Notes: a model not told the origin generated them from the sequence alone. A stretch of 64,000 nucleotides of DNA from Tannerella forsythia (GCF_001006485.1 NZ_JUET01000003.1:1-64000); one strand, 5' to 3'; shown: positions 34,952-44,397, counted from the first letter of the stretch. Numbers and translations: made by a program.

Positions 34952-35536
34952 TCATACAATATCAAGCAGTTCAACCTCGAACACGAGCGTACTGTTGGGT
35001 TCAATCGTTTCGCCGGCTCCACGTTCCCCGTAGGCCAGTTCGGAAGGGATGAACAGACGCCATTTGGAGCCCACATTCATCAATTGCAACGCCTCAACCC
35101 ATCCGGGAATCACCTGCGATACGCCAAACGTTGCCGGTTCACCGCGCTGTACGGAACTGTCGAACACGGTGCCGTTAATAAGTGTCCCATGATAATGGCA
35201 TTTCACCTTGTCAGAAGCTTTCGGCTTCGTTCCATCACCTGTTTTCAGTACTTCATACTGCAAACCGCTGGGTAACGTTACCACGCCCGCCTTTTCTTTG
35301 TTGATACGTAAAAACTCCGCACCGGCCTGCTTATTTATTTCATGCCTTTCAGCCTGTAATTTCATAAAAAAATCATGGAGAATTTGTTTGGCCTCGTCGT
35401 AACCGATAGCGGGCTCCGCTTCGGAAAAAACATCCTTCAATCCCTTGAGAAAGTCGTCCATTTTCAATTCCTTGATGCCCGAAGCGCGAAAGTTATTACC
35501 AATGCTTAACCCTAAAGCATAGCTGACATTTTCCAT
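34952..35536 (-). CDS. FKBP-type peptidyl-prolyl isomerase, cytoplasmic form (first of three)
   Basis: This 194-aa protein starts directly with the FKBP_N domain (MENVSYALGLSIGNNF) and has no signal peptide, unlike its two downstream paralogues. The catalytic domain is intact (CHYHGTLINGTVFDSS, VIPGWVEALQLMNVG, YGERGAGETIEPNSTLVFEVELLDI). It would act in the cytoplasm. It heads the three-gene operon, with a promoter at 35577-35606. Confidence 0.9.
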   Translation of the reverse strand: MENVSYALGLSIGNNFRASGIKELKMDDFLKGLKDVFSEAEPAIGYDEAKQILHDFFMKLQAERHEINKQAGAEFLRINKEKAGVVTLPSGLQYEVLKTGDGTKPKASDKVKCHYHGTLINGTVFDSSVQRGEPATFGVSQVIPGWVEALQLMNVGSKWRLFIPSELAYGERGAGETIEPNSTLVFEVELLDIV

Positions 35537-35576
35537 CTTTTTTTCGTTGTCCTTTTCTATATGTAAATCAAGGGGG

Positions 35577-35606
35577 CAAAGGTAATAACATATTCGGTAT
35601 AGACAA
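35577..35606 (-). promoter_or_regulatory. Promoter of the FKBP cluster
   Basis: Minus-strand -7 TACCTTTG (35584-35577) and -33 TTG (35606-35604) have 19 bp between them. The -7 box is 40 bp upstream of the first FKBP start. Confidence 0.65.
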
Positions 35607-35806
35607 CGTCTTCTCTCTGTTTTTTTGCAAGAAGAAAAGAAATTTTGCAGAGTGACGGTGTTTCATCGCATGCAATCGACGAACGACATATAGCCAATAG
35701 TAGGGATTGTATAATCCAAATGAATGTTTTTACTTTGCAGCCGAATTGAAACGGGTATTTTCGTATTATGCGGAAGCCATGATACCCATACCAATAGAGC
35801 GAGACG

Positions 35807-36157
35807 ATGAACATGACGCGGACAGTAAAAAAGATAACGACCATCTGGTTGCTTATCCTGTTTATAGGATATGCGGGCAGTACGACGCTCTTTTACCATA
35901 CGCATCGCATCAACGGCCGATGGATTACCCATTCGCATCCCTATTCCGATGCGCCCGACACGGGAAATCATACTCATACATCGGCAGGTTTTGTAACCAT
36001 CACCTCTTTGAACGCATGGTTAATCTTGGCATTTCTACCGGGTGCTTTCTGTAAACCTTTTACACGACTCTCCGGCATCATCGTCAGCCCGACGATTCAT
36101 AAAGGCATTACTCGGGAAACAACTTCCTTATCGCTGCGGGGGCCCCCTCACTGTTAA
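35807..36157 (+). CDS. Histidine-rich small membrane protein
   Basis: This 116-aa protein has an N-terminal transmembrane or signal segment (about 10-28). A short extracytoplasmic loop is rich in histidine (FYHTHRINGRWITHSHPYSD, GNHTHTS). A second hydrophobic segment (about 70-83) and the tail SLRGPPHC follow. I recognise the HTHxxNGxxxxHSHP pattern as a conserved Bacteroidetes type usually found before TonB receptors. The histidines suggest zinc, copper or other metal binding. It lies 269 bp before the TonB receptor. The start at 35813 is possible. The 36158-36426 gap shows no gene and no clear promoter. Confidence 0.7.
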   Translation: MNMTRTVKKITTIWLLILFIGYAGSTTLFYHTHRINGRWITHSHPYSDAPDTGNHTHTSAGFVTITSLNAWLILAFLPGAFCKPFTRLSGIIVSPTIHKGITRETTSLSLRGPPHC

Positions 36158-36426
36158 AACTTATTTTTCACCTGTCCGACCTCATGAGTGCCGGACAACA
36201 GGAATCATACCGTCATCCGGTATGGAAATACGTCGTATATCCTGATATATAAATTATCAGAACAGGAATATTCTATTTTATTATATCTTTATTCATTAAG
36301 ATGGAGACCATTCTTGTCTTGTGCCATGCGTTAGCGTTATCGACTATTTACATCTTACAGTACACAGTCAATCAATGCTGGGCAAGGTATGAAAGGATGT
36401 GCTTCATCCCAACAAAAACAAATCAT

Positions 36427-39033
36427 ATGAAATCATTTTATCGTATACTTTTTGCTTTATTTTTGCTCCCGTCGATGATGCTTGCCGACGGAACAAACGA
36501 CAGTCCGGAACAGATTAAACGTGGAACGGATGCCAACATTACCGGTCATGTACAAGATGCCACTACAAAAGAGCATTTGCCTTATATCAACATCCAGGTA
36601 AAAGGCACCACTATCGGCGTAACAACCGATGCGACAGGACACTACATGCTGAAAGACCTGCCTGTAGGAGACCTTACGCTCGAAGTTTCCTTTATCGGAT
36701 ACAAGAAAGTCACGAAAAAGGTGACTACGAAAGCCAACACTTTGCTTGAAGTGAACTTTTTACTTGAAGAGGAGGCATTGGCTATCGACGAGGTCGTGGT
36801 TTCCGCTACCCGGAGCGAGACGATGCGTCGCGAGGCCCCTGCATTAGTCAATGTACTTGACATGAAACTGTTTGAACGTACGCAGTCGACTGACATCTCA
36901 CAGGGATTGAAGTTTCAACCGGGTGTACGCGTGGAAACGAATTGCCAAAACTGCGGGTTCAGTCAAGTACGTATCAACGGAATGGACGGTCCTTACTCAC
37001 AGATTTTGATCGATTCGCGTCCGGTATTCAGCGCACTTGCCGGTGTGTACGGTCTGGAGCAAATTCCCGCCAACATGATCGAACGTGTAGAGGTGGTACG
37101 GGGCGGAGGATCCGCTTTGTTCGGTTCGTCAGCCATTGCGGGTACCATCAATATCATCACCCGCGAACCGCTGAATAATTCAGCCAGTATCTCACATCAG
37201 ACACGTGCTTTAGGCGGATTGAACACCTTCGAGAATACAACGAACTTTAATGGAGCTATCGTTTCGGATAACCATAAATTAGGGATTACGATGTTCGGAC
37301 AGACCCGCCATCGCTCGGGCTACGACCACGATGGAGACGGTTATACCGAAACGCCTGTACTCGATGGTCGTACCCTGGGTTTCCGGGCATATGTAAAGCC
37401 GAGCAACTACTCGAAACTAACTGCCGAATATCATAACACCCACGAGTTTCGCCGTGGCGGTGATTTGCTTAAAGAAGAACCTCATAATGCTCACGTAGCC
37501 GAACAACTGGAACACACGAACAACACTGGAAGTTTGAATTACAGCTTATTCAGCCCGAACGGCAGACATCGTTTCAATGCATATGCTTCATTCATGAAAG
37601 TCGACCGTAAGAGCTACTACGGAGGTGGAGACAAGACGGCCAACGAAATCATGGCCGAAGGTAAAAAGAACATCGAAAAAGCCAAAGATCAGTTTATCGA
37701 AAATCTGAAAAAAGCCACCCCCGGTATATCCGATGAAAAGATTGAAGAAGAACTGGCCGCCAACTTCTTTCCGAAAATCAATAACGGATTAAGCAATGAA
37801 GACATGCTCGAACTGAACAAGCGTATGGCTTCGTACGGACGAACGGGAGGATTAACGCATATGTTCGGTGCGCAATATGCTTATGAGATGCCCCAACTGT
37901 TGTTTATGCCGGCAACTCTTACGGCCGGATTGGAATACACACACGATAAGCTTGATGACGTAAGTGGTTATCGGGAAGCTCCGCTCATGCAGAAAGTCAA
38001 CACCCGGAGCGCTTTCCTGCAGAACGAGTGGAAAAACAATCATTGGAGCATCCTTCTCGGTGCGCGCCTTGACAAACATTCGCTGGTGAAAGACATGATT
38101 TTCAGTCCTCGTGTCAACCTGCGTTACAACCCGTCTCAGGCCTTCAGCTTCCGGTTAAGTTACAGCAAAGGATTCCGGGCTCCTCAGATTTTCGATGAAG
38201 ACCTGCACGTCGACAATGCCGGCGGCGACCTTATTCTTTCGCAAAATGCACCCGGTCTGAAAGAAGAGACCTCTCACAGTTTCAGCGGGTCGATCGATTG
38301 GTATCACCGTATGGGGGCATGGCAGTTGAACCTTCTGGCCGAAGGATTTTATACAAGTCTTGTCGATGCTTTCAGTTTCAACCAAAAAGATACTGTGGTG
38401 AAAGGCATGAAACAAATCCTCAAAATACGTAAAAATTCAGAAGGAGCCAAAGTGTACGGACTGAATTTTGAAGGTAAGATTGCCTATCTGAATACATGGC
38501 AACTGCAAGCCGGACTTACGGCGCAAAAGAGTCTTTGGAATAAGGAACAGCAGTGGCACGAAGACGATACGTACAAAACGCGCCGTATGTATCGCACACC
38601 GAATCTGTATGCCTACTTCGTAAGCACGGTTAACTTTACACGTGATTTCACCTTGTCGATTTCCGGAAACTACACAGGAAATATGCTGACCGGGCACGAA
38701 ATCCCGACCGAAGATGATGGCAGCTTAACCCTGTTCAACGGTAAACCCTCGGCAACGATCCATCCGGACCGTATGCAACACGGCAAAGGGCAGACAGCAA
38801 CGACCTACGGTCCGCGTACGTTTCAAACACCCTCCTTCTTCGAGATGGGATGCCGCCTGGCCTATAATTTTCCGATCTATAACGTCTATACGATGCAAAT
38901 CTATGCAGGTATACAAAATATGTTCAACGCTTTTCAAGACGATTTCGACAAAGGACCGGCACGCGACTCGGCTTACATCTACGGACCAGGCATGCCGCGC
39001 AGCTTCTTTGCCGGCGTAAAAATCAGCCTGTAA
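36427..39033 (+). CDS. TonB-dependent receptor, CirA/BtuB-like, with carboxypeptidase-like domain
   Basis: This 868-aa protein starts at ATG 36427, chosen because the signal peptide (MKSFYRILFALFLLPSMMLA) begins there. A CarboxypepD-like domain (about 35-115) is followed by a plug with the motif ETNCQNCGFSQVRINGMDG, then GPYSQILIDSRP and GGGSALFGSSAIAGTINI. The barrel ends FFAGVKISL. Residues about 400-475 are an unusually charged, helix-like insertion (IEKAKDQFIENLKK). The His-rich upstream partner suggests metal or metal-complex uptake; ligand unproven. Confidence 0.88.
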   Translation: MKSFYRILFALFLLPSMMLADGTNDSPEQIKRGTDANITGHVQDATTKEHLPYINIQVKGTTIGVTTDATGHYMLKDLPVGDLTLEVSFIGYKKVTKKVTTKANTLLEVNFLLEEEALAIDEVVVSATRSETMRREAPALVNVLDMKLFERTQSTDISQGLKFQPGVRVETNCQNCGFSQVRINGMDGPYSQILIDSRPVFSALAGVYGLEQIPANMIERVEVVRGGGSALFGSSAIAGTINIITREPLNNSASISHQTRALGGLNTFENTTNFNGAIVSDNHKLGITMFGQTRHRSGYDHDGDGYTETPVLDGRTLGFRAYVKPSNYSKLTAEYHNTHEFRRGGDLLKEEPHNAHVAEQLEHTNNTGSLNYSLFSPNGRHRFNAYASFMKVDRKSYYGGGDKTANEIMAEGKKNIEKAKDQFIENLKKATPGISDEKIEEELAANFFPKINNGLSNEDMLELNKRMASYGRTGGLTHMFGAQYAYEMPQLLFMPATLTAGLEYTHDKLDDVSGYREAPLMQKVNTRSAFLQNEWKNNHWSILLGARLDKHSLVKDMIFSPRVNLRYNPSQAFSFRLSYSKGFRAPQIFDEDLHVDNAGGDLILSQNAPGLKEETSHSFSGSIDWYHRMGAWQLNLLAEGFYTSLVDAFSFNQKDTVVKGMKQILKIRKNSEGAKVYGLNFEGKIAYLNTWQLQAGLTAQKSLWNKEQQWHEDDTYKTRRMYRTPNLYAYFVSTVNFTRDFTLSISGNYTGNMLTGHEIPTEDDGSLTLFNGKPSATIHPDRMQHGKGQTATTYGPRTFQTPSFFEMGCRLAYNFPIYNVYTMQIYAGIQNMFNAFQDDFDKGPARDSAYIYGPGMPRSFFAGVKISL

Positions 39034-39088
39034 CTTTTTCATAAATTAGTCGTTTGGGGTTGGAGACGGGATATCTCTGATAAGCCAT

Positions 39089-39130
39089 AAAAAACCGAAC
39101 CGTTGTAAGGAAAACTTTACAACGGTTCGG
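39089..39130 (-). terminator. Strong hairpin terminator between convergent genes
   Basis: A perfect 14-bp stem CCGAACCGTTGTAA (39095-39108) pairs with 39117-39130. On the minus strand six T follow, so it ends the barrel gene at 39196. It may also stop the TonB receptor transcript on the plus strand. Confidence 0.8.
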
Positions 39131-39195
39131 TAAATAAATCTTTGTTTCAGAAAGCGCTCTAAGCCTGTCCTTCAAGAGAGGGTCAATCAGTCCGT

Positions 39196-39663
39196 TCAGA
39201 AATGATAAGCGACCCTGACGGCTACCAAAGCCTGATCATAATCTTTCGTCAGATTGTATTTCATGTCCGTACCCACCGATATTTCGTCCGTAGCGTAAAG
39301 TTCGGCGCCTATCCCGACATTCAATCCCAAACGGGTACGATTTCCGTCAGACCCTTTGAAGTCCCATACAGACATTCCCATGCCTCCGATCGGATAGAAC
39401 GCAAAATAGCGCGTCACAGATACCACATAGTGGGCATCGAAATCAATGTACCATGCGCTGGCGCCATTGTTACGAAACATATGCGTAACAGAGGGAGCAA
39501 TACGTACATTGCGCCACACATTATAACGAAAATCAAGGCCGAACGTGACAGATTCACGGTCCAATGCATATCCCGTATTGACGCCTGCCGACGCATGTCC
39601 CTGCTGTGCATATCCGGCAGCCGAAAGGAATGCCAGAGCAACGGTTACTATTAATTTCTTCAT
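39196..39663 (-). CDS. Small outer-membrane beta-barrel protein
   Basis: This 155-aa protein has a signal peptide (1-19, ending GYAQ) and about eight amphipathic strands (VNTGYALDRESVTFGLDFRY, GLNVGIGAELYAT). It ends with a C-terminal aromatic residue (VRVAYHF), the usual signal for outer-membrane assembly. It resembles OmpX/OmpW-sized barrels. Function unknown. The next gene upstream ends 29 bp away, so the two could be co-transcribed. Confidence 0.75.
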   Translation of the reverse strand: MKKLIVTVALAFLSAAGYAQQGHASAGVNTGYALDRESVTFGLDFRYNVWRNVRIAPSVTHMFRNNGASAWYIDFDAHYVVSVTRYFAFYPIGGMGMSVWDFKGSDGNRTRLGLNVGIGAELYATDEISVGTDMKYNLTKDYDQALVAVRVAYHF

Positions 39664-39692
39664 GTCTTTTTTTATCGTTCAATGATAGAACA

Positions 39693-41333
39693 TCATTGTA
39701 CCTTCAATTGTTCACCACCTCTACGAACAATTTCCTTATAATATTCTTCGTCGTATCCCGGAAAATCGGGCGCAGCAGGAAGTCCGTACGGGTTACGCTT
39801 GAACCGGCCATCCTGCTCTTTCTTCACGTTTCCGTCAATATATTTGACCATCAGATATTCACCCAGTTTCTTCCAACGTGCGGTAGCCTGATCGGCTGTC
39901 GTCGTGCTGTACCATGTCAGGAAACGGCGTGCCTCTTCAGGACTTTTTTCATACAATGCCAACGCAGCTTTGTCGATAGCTGGGAGAACCTCACGATATC
40001 CGTTCTCCAACTCGGTTTGTACCTTACGAATATCTTCGATCATGAAACTGTATTTATGGTATGCCATATTCGCCACCCAGTTATGAATCCAGAAAGCCGA
40101 ACTCCATGAAAACGTCAACATATCCCCATTGCCCACCCGGTAGCATTCGGGTACTGCCAGTGAAGAGGCATAAACAGGATTAAAGACAGTCGTGTTGGCA
40201 TCGTCGACCCCAAACCATAAGATACCGCCAATGGCATCAGGCAGCCAGCTACGCATCTGCGGCACGATGACAAAACCCGTTTGCTGTGTAGCGATGGCGC
40301 GTTCGTGCAGGTATTTCTGCCCGTCTACGGTGAAGTGCATCGGACGCCAGCGGTAAGGCACCTTATACGCTCCGGCACCGATATCTTTCGTCATATCCAT
40401 GCTCGTCCCCTCGTAGTGGTTACGCATAGCCTGTTGTACATCCTGCACCGATAGTTTGCGGTCAGGTTTGATATAAAGCGGCATCGGCTCTTTCGTCGCA
40501 TCGCCTCTGACAAAAGCCTCGTACTTGCTCATCCCTTTGTCATACAGACGGAAAAACGACCATACACGCGCTTCGCATGCACGCAGTCCGCTGAAATCAT
40601 AGGGACAGTATGCATTAGCAAAACTAAAGTCTTTGTCTTTACCTTTGAAATACCCTTTTTCACGCGCATACGAAACGACATCGGGTGCATACATACAATT
40701 CTCCTTGTCATCGAACGGAATTTGATGGATACGCGATTGGTTGGCATGCGCAGCGATGCAATCGTCCGGAATACGGATAGCGACCCACAAAGCTCCCTTG
40801 TTTCCGACTCCTTTTCCGACCATCTCCATGATCCAAACCTCGTTTTTGTCGGCAATTGAGAACGACTCACCACTGCTATAATAACCGTATTCAGCCACCA
40901 AGTCAGTCATCACCTTAATCGCTTCACGAGCCGACTTAGAACGTTGCAAGGCAATATAAATCAAACTGCCGTAATCCATAATTCCGGTTGTATCAACCAA
41001 CTCCGGACGTCCGCCAAATGTGCTCTCCGTAATGGCCACTTGATATTCATTCATGTTTCCGATCACGGAATATGTCTGTGTCACTTGCGCAATCTTACCC
41101 AGCGGCTTGCCGGTATCCCACTCCGATACCTCAAGCATCGTGCCTTGCGGATACGTTGCAGCCGGCCAACGATACATTTCGCCGTAAAGCGTATGGGAAT
41201 CTGCCGAATAACTAATCATAACCGAACCGTCTGTCGACGCTTTTTTTCCTACCAGCAAGCCGGTACATGCTAATACTTCAGAACCTGCCGCCAAAAACAG
41301 ACAAGCGGCCCATGCGATACATTTTTTCTTCAT
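39693..41333 (-). CDS. C69 family dipeptidase
   Basis: This 546-aa protein has a signal peptide (about 1-22). After cleavage the mature N-terminus falls at or near the catalytic cysteine of ACTGLLVGKKASTDGSVMISYS, as expected for the Ntn-hydrolase C69 (PepD) family. Other motifs are SVIGNMNEYQVAITESTFGG, EWIAPEY-like WIMEMVGKG and AYHKYSFM. It cleaves dipeptides, here probably in the periplasm. I chose MKKK at 41333; MRNIK at 41357 is possible, while an upstream TTG at 41405 lies in the predicted promoter. Confidence 0.87.
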   Translation of the reverse strand: MKKKCIAWAACLFLAAGSEVLACTGLLVGKKASTDGSVMISYSADSHTLYGEMYRWPAATYPQGTMLEVSEWDTGKPLGKIAQVTQTYSVIGNMNEYQVAITESTFGGRPELVDTTGIMDYGSLIYIALQRSKSAREAIKVMTDLVAEYGYYSSGESFSIADKNEVWIMEMVGKGVGNKGALWVAIRIPDDCIAAHANQSRIHQIPFDDKENCMYAPDVVSYAREKGYFKGKDKDFSFANAYCPYDFSGLRACEARVWSFFRLYDKGMSKYEAFVRGDATKEPMPLYIKPDRKLSVQDVQQAMRNHYEGTSMDMTKDIGAGAYKVPYRWRPMHFTVDGQKYLHERAIATQQTGFVIVPQMRSWLPDAIGGILWFGVDDANTTVFNPVYASSLAVPECYRVGNGDMLTFSWSSAFWIHNWVANMAYHKYSFMIEDIRKVQTELENGYREVLPAIDKAALALYEKSPEEARRFLTWYSTTTADQATARWKKLGEYLMVKYIDGNVKKEQDGRFKRNPYGLPAAPDFPGYDEEYYKEIVRRGGEQLKVQ

Positions 41334-41374
41334 ACGTTTTGATTTTATGTTTCTCATTTTACATCTATGGGCGA

Positions 41375-41405
41375 CAAAGATAAAAGATGTACAACGAAAA
41401 GCCAA
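41375..41405 (-). promoter_or_regulatory. Promoter of the C69 dipeptidase gene
   Basis: Minus-strand -33 TTG (41405-41403), 20-bp spacer, -7 TATCTTTG (41382-41375). It is 41 bp upstream of the chosen ATG at 41333. Confidence 0.65.
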
Positions 41406-41689
41406 ACTTATTTAACCAAGCCTTCAAAAGCCTGCCCCTTCTTATTTATTCATTGTTGTCCGTTAAAAACGATGGATAAGCCTCCGCCCAATCATATAAA
41501 TTCGGGAGAATCTTTATTAGAATTTATTTCCCGATAAAACTGAATAATATCAAGATGGTATGGGCACTTTCACCATAAAGTATTTTAACGAGACGTTCTG
41601 TTTTTTATCCTAATCAAATACTTTTATCGGGCAGCAATGACAAAAAAATGGCTTTTTTATGTAAGTTTGCAGGAAAAAGAAGGAACGAA

Positions 41690-42253
41690 TTGGACAGGAA
41701 TCATCAATTGACCGTAAGTTTCAAAGCCATGTACGTATCGTATTACGCACGGATGAAACGCTTTGCCGAAGCCTACATCATGTCGGGAGCTGATGCGGAG
41801 AACATTGTACAGGATGTATTTCTCGATTTGTGGGAGCGGCAAGACGTGCTTGAAGGGCATATCAATAAAACGGGATGGCTGTTGACTTCCGTAAAAAACA
41901 GATGCGTGGACTTCCTCCGGCACAAGATGGTCGAACAACGCTCGGCCGAGCAGCTCCAAGAGGAATACACACGTACCCTGCAGATGAAATTTGAGTCGCT
42001 GAAAGCATTCGACGAAGAATATGTTGCAGAACGCGACATTGAGTCGGTCGTATCAAAAGCCATTCAGACCTTGCCGGAAAAATGCCGACTGATTTTTATC
42101 AAAAGTAAAATCGAAGGGAAAAAACAAAAAGACATTGCCGAAGAACTCGGATTATCACTTAATACCGTCGAGACCCAGATGGGGATTGCCTATAAAAAAC
42201 TGAAGATCGCCCTCGAAAAATTACTCCCCGTTCTCCTCTTTCTATTCGCATGA
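41690..42253 (+). CDS. ECF-type RNA polymerase sigma factor
   Basis: This sigma factor of about 187 aa has region 2 (YARMKRFAEAYIMSGADAEN, IVQDVFLDLWE) and region 4 (AIQTLPEKCRLIFIKSKIEG, DIAEELGLSLNTVETQMGIAYKKLK). An ATG at 41648 is in frame, but a TAAGTTTG box (41662-41669) lies inside that extension. TTG 41690 (preceded by AAGAAGGAA) or ATG 41729 are therefore better starts. Bacteroidales ECF factors of this type often pair with FecR-like anti-sigmas. Here a short gene follows after 53 bp. Confidence 0.85.
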   Translation: MDRNHQLTVSFKAMYVSYYARMKRFAEAYIMSGADAENIVQDVFLDLWERQDVLEGHINKTGWLLTSVKNRCVDFLRHKMVEQRSAEQLQEEYTRTLQMKFESLKAFDEEYVAERDIESVVSKAIQTLPEKCRLIFIKSKIEGKKQKDIAEELGLSLNTVETQMGIAYKKLKIALEKLLPVLLFLFA

Positions 42254-42306
42254 AACGAGTTGCTTCTTAGCGGATTTTTTATTCTTATACGTTCTATTAT
42301 CAAAAA

Positions 42307-42546
42307 ATGGAAAAGATGGACGAACAAGTACGGAGATATTTTCAAGGCATGCTTGATGACTCTGAACGATTAGATTTATTGAGAAAGGTGGATACCGATC
42401 CTCAGTTAAAATCCGAATTTATCGGGCAGCAGAACATCGAAGCATTATCGCTGCTTTCGGAACAGGAAGAAGACGAATGGGTGGCAAAACGAAAATATTC
42501 ACAACTCATCCGGAGCATGAAAAAAGAAGGACCTCTCCAATCTTGA
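42307..42546 (+). CDS. Short anti-sigma-like cytoplasmic protein
   Basis: This 79-aa, highly charged, helical protein has no membrane segment. The pattern RRYFQGMLDDSERLDLLRKV, DTDPQLKSEFI resembles the N-terminal sigma-binding part of FecR-type anti-sigma factors, but the transmembrane and periplasmic parts are missing. The gene ends before the convergent Sua5-like gene (42659). Either it is a genuine short anti-sigma or the remnant of a longer one. Resemblance is by eye. Confidence 0.6.
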   Translation: MEKMDEQVRRYFQGMLDDSERLDLLRKVDTDPQLKSEFIGQQNIEALSLLSEQEEDEWVAKRKYSQLIRSMKKEGPLQS

Positions 42547-42658
42547 CCCTCGTTTCCGACCATTTCGGTCACGACATAGTCATAGCAGCGCGTGAACTTG
42601 TAAAAAAGAGCAAGAGAAAAAGTGATTTTTCAGAAGCCTGTTTCCCGTCTTGGATCAC

Positions 42659-43273
42659 TCAAAGTTCAATGATTCCTCTGCCCTGACGGACGATGGAAAA
42701 CGGCTCCTGCGTACAGTCCACCACCGTCGATCCTTCCGTGCAGCCATAGCCACCGTCAATCACTAGGTCTACTTGTCCGGCATATTTCTCTTCTATCAGC
42801 TCCGGATCGGTAAGGTATTCCGGTTCATCGTTGCTCTCCCGGTCATAGACTGACATCGAAAGCAACGGATTGCCCAGCGCAACGGCCAGTTCACGTACAA
42901 TCGGATTGTCGGGTACACGGATACCGACCTCCTTACGGCTTTTGTAGATCTTCGGCAGCTCGCCGCTTGTGGGTAAAATGAAGGTGAAAGGACCCGGCAA
43001 ACAACGTTTCATCAGTTTGAAAACATGGTTGTTGATACGTGCATATTCGCTGACGGACGACAAATCCGGGCAAATAATCGAGAGATTGCTCTTCTGCGGA
43101 TTGACGCCTTTGATACGGCAAATCTTTTCTACCGCACGCACATCAAGCGCATCACAGCCCATGGCGTACAGCGTATCGGTGGGATAGATCACCAATCCGC
43201 CGTCACGCAACACATTCACCACTTTATCAATGTCTTTCCGGTTCGGATGATCGGGATAAATTTTCAGCAGCAT
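42659..43273 (-). CDS. Sua5/YciO/YrdC family protein (threonylcarbamoyl-AMP synthase type)
   Basis: This 204-aa protein has the YrdC-fold core GGLVIYPTDTLYAMGCDA, KICRIKGVNPQKSNLSIIC, KRCLPGPFTFILPTS and VGIRVPDNPI. The family makes threonylcarbamoyl-AMP for the universal tRNA modification t6A. The KICRIKGVNPQK stretch is closer to the YciO subgroup, whose role is less certain. No Sua5 C-terminal domain is present. It is 63 bp downstream of folE in the same direction. Confidence 0.85.
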   Translation of the reverse strand: MLLKIYPDHPNRKDIDKVVNVLRDGGLVIYPTDTLYAMGCDALDVRAVEKICRIKGVNPQKSNLSIICPDLSSVSEYARINNHVFKLMKRCLPGPFTFILPTSGELPKIYKSRKEVGIRVPDNPIVRELAVALGNPLLSMSVYDRESNDEPEYLTDPELIEEKYAGQVDLVIDGGYGCTEGSTVVDCTQEPFSIVRQGRGIIEL

Positions 43274-43336
43274 AAAAACAAGTTATTTCCTAATAGAGAG
43301 AAGATACAAGTCTCCGAAAAGGCAGACAAAAAAGCA

Positions 43337-43918
43337 CTATTTTTTAATCAGGTTCATAAACTCTTCACGCGTTCGGGCTTGTTGAAACGAGCCGGTAAAG
43401 TCGGACGTCGTTGTCAGTGAGTTCTGTTTTTCCACGCCGCGCATCTGCATGCACATGTGTTGCGCCTCAATGACGACCATCACGCCCAGCGGGTTTAACG
43501 TTTTCTGAAGACATTCCTTAATCTGAAGTGTCATACGCTCCTGTATCTGCAAACGATGAGCAAAAATATCGACTATGCGCGGAATTTTACTCAGTCCCGT
43601 AATGTAATGATTCGGGATATAAGCCACATGCACCTTACCGAAGAAAGGTAACATGTGATGCTCGCAGAGAGAAAAAAAATCGATGTCCTTAACGATAACC
43701 ATCTGCTTATAGTCCTCTTCCTTAAACATGGCTGAGGCCAACACGGCCTCCGGGTCTTCATCGTATCCCTTGAGCAGAAACTGCATGGCCTTAGCCACCC
43801 GCATGGGGGTTTTCTTCAATCCCTCACGATCCGTATCTTCACCCAACAGTTCAATGATTTGACGATAATGCTCGCTCACTTGCCGGCGTACTTCGAGTAA
43901 TGCTTCGGTCTCTTTCAT
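43337..43918 (-). CDS. folE: GTP cyclohydrolase I
   Basis: This 193-aa enzyme converts GTP to dihydroneopterin triphosphate, the first step to folate. Zinc ligands C85 and H88 ([10 protein letters not shown]) and C156 ([11 protein letters not shown]) are all present, as is the [12 protein letters not shown] segment. Length is typical. It lies 2 bp after the SPOR gene stop, inside the minus-strand run from 47010. Confidence 0.95.
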   Translation of the reverse strand: MKETEALLEVRRQVSEHYRQIIELLGEDTDREGLKKTPMRVAKAMQFLLKGYDEDPEAVLASAMFKEEDYKQMVIVKDIDFFSLCEHHMLPFFGKVHVAYIPNHYITGLSKIPRIVDIFAHRLQIQERMTLQIKECLQKTLNPLGVMVVIEAQHMCMQMRGVEKQNSLTTTSDFTGSFQQARTREEFMNLIKK

Positions 43919-43920
43919 GC

Positions 43921-44397
43921 TTACCGAACGAAGGTACGAATTTCTTCTTTCGTAATAAACATCTCTTTCCGGAACGAAGGAAAGGCGGCAATCAACTTTT
44001 GCATCATGCCGTACGCTTCTTCGTACGAAAGATAGTCCCCTACACGAAGTCGCCAGAAAGGAGCGGTGTACGACACATACGTCGACAAGCCTGAGAACCG
44101 GTTCTTGATCTGCTGCTCCTTGCCGAACGCTTCATCTTTCGAATTGCGCTGATTGTTTCCGGAAAAGATCTGAATACGGTAGCCGGCCGATAAGAGATAC
44201 ACCCGACCGTTCACTTCTTCAGTATGCTCCGAAGCCACCGGCCGGCCAATCATCTGACGGATGGCCGAAGACTGGTGAATCGTCACCGTACCCCGACCCG
44301 GGACATCTCGTGTCAGGGCCTCAACGATGGAATCTTGTGCCATCAGCACACAGTTGCCGCACCACAAGAGCCCCAGTATAAACGCATATCGTTTCAT
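43921..44397 (-). CDS. SPOR-domain exported protein
   Basis: This 158-aa protein has a signal peptide (about 1-20, ending VLMAQ) and a C-terminal SPOR-type domain (about 68-140, [32 protein letters not shown]). SPOR domains bind denuded glycan strands at division sites. It is placed between tpiA and folE, an arrangement I recall from other Bacteroidales, though no functional link is known. Confidence 0.8.
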   Translation of the reverse strand: MKRYAFILGLLWCGNCVLMAQDSIVEALTRDVPGRGTVTIHQSSAIRQMIGRPVASEHTEEVNGRVYLLSAGYRIQIFSGNNQRNSKDEAFGKEQQIKNRFSGLSTYVSYTAPFWRLRVGDYLSYEEAYGMMQKLIAAFPSFRKEMFITKEEIRTFVR

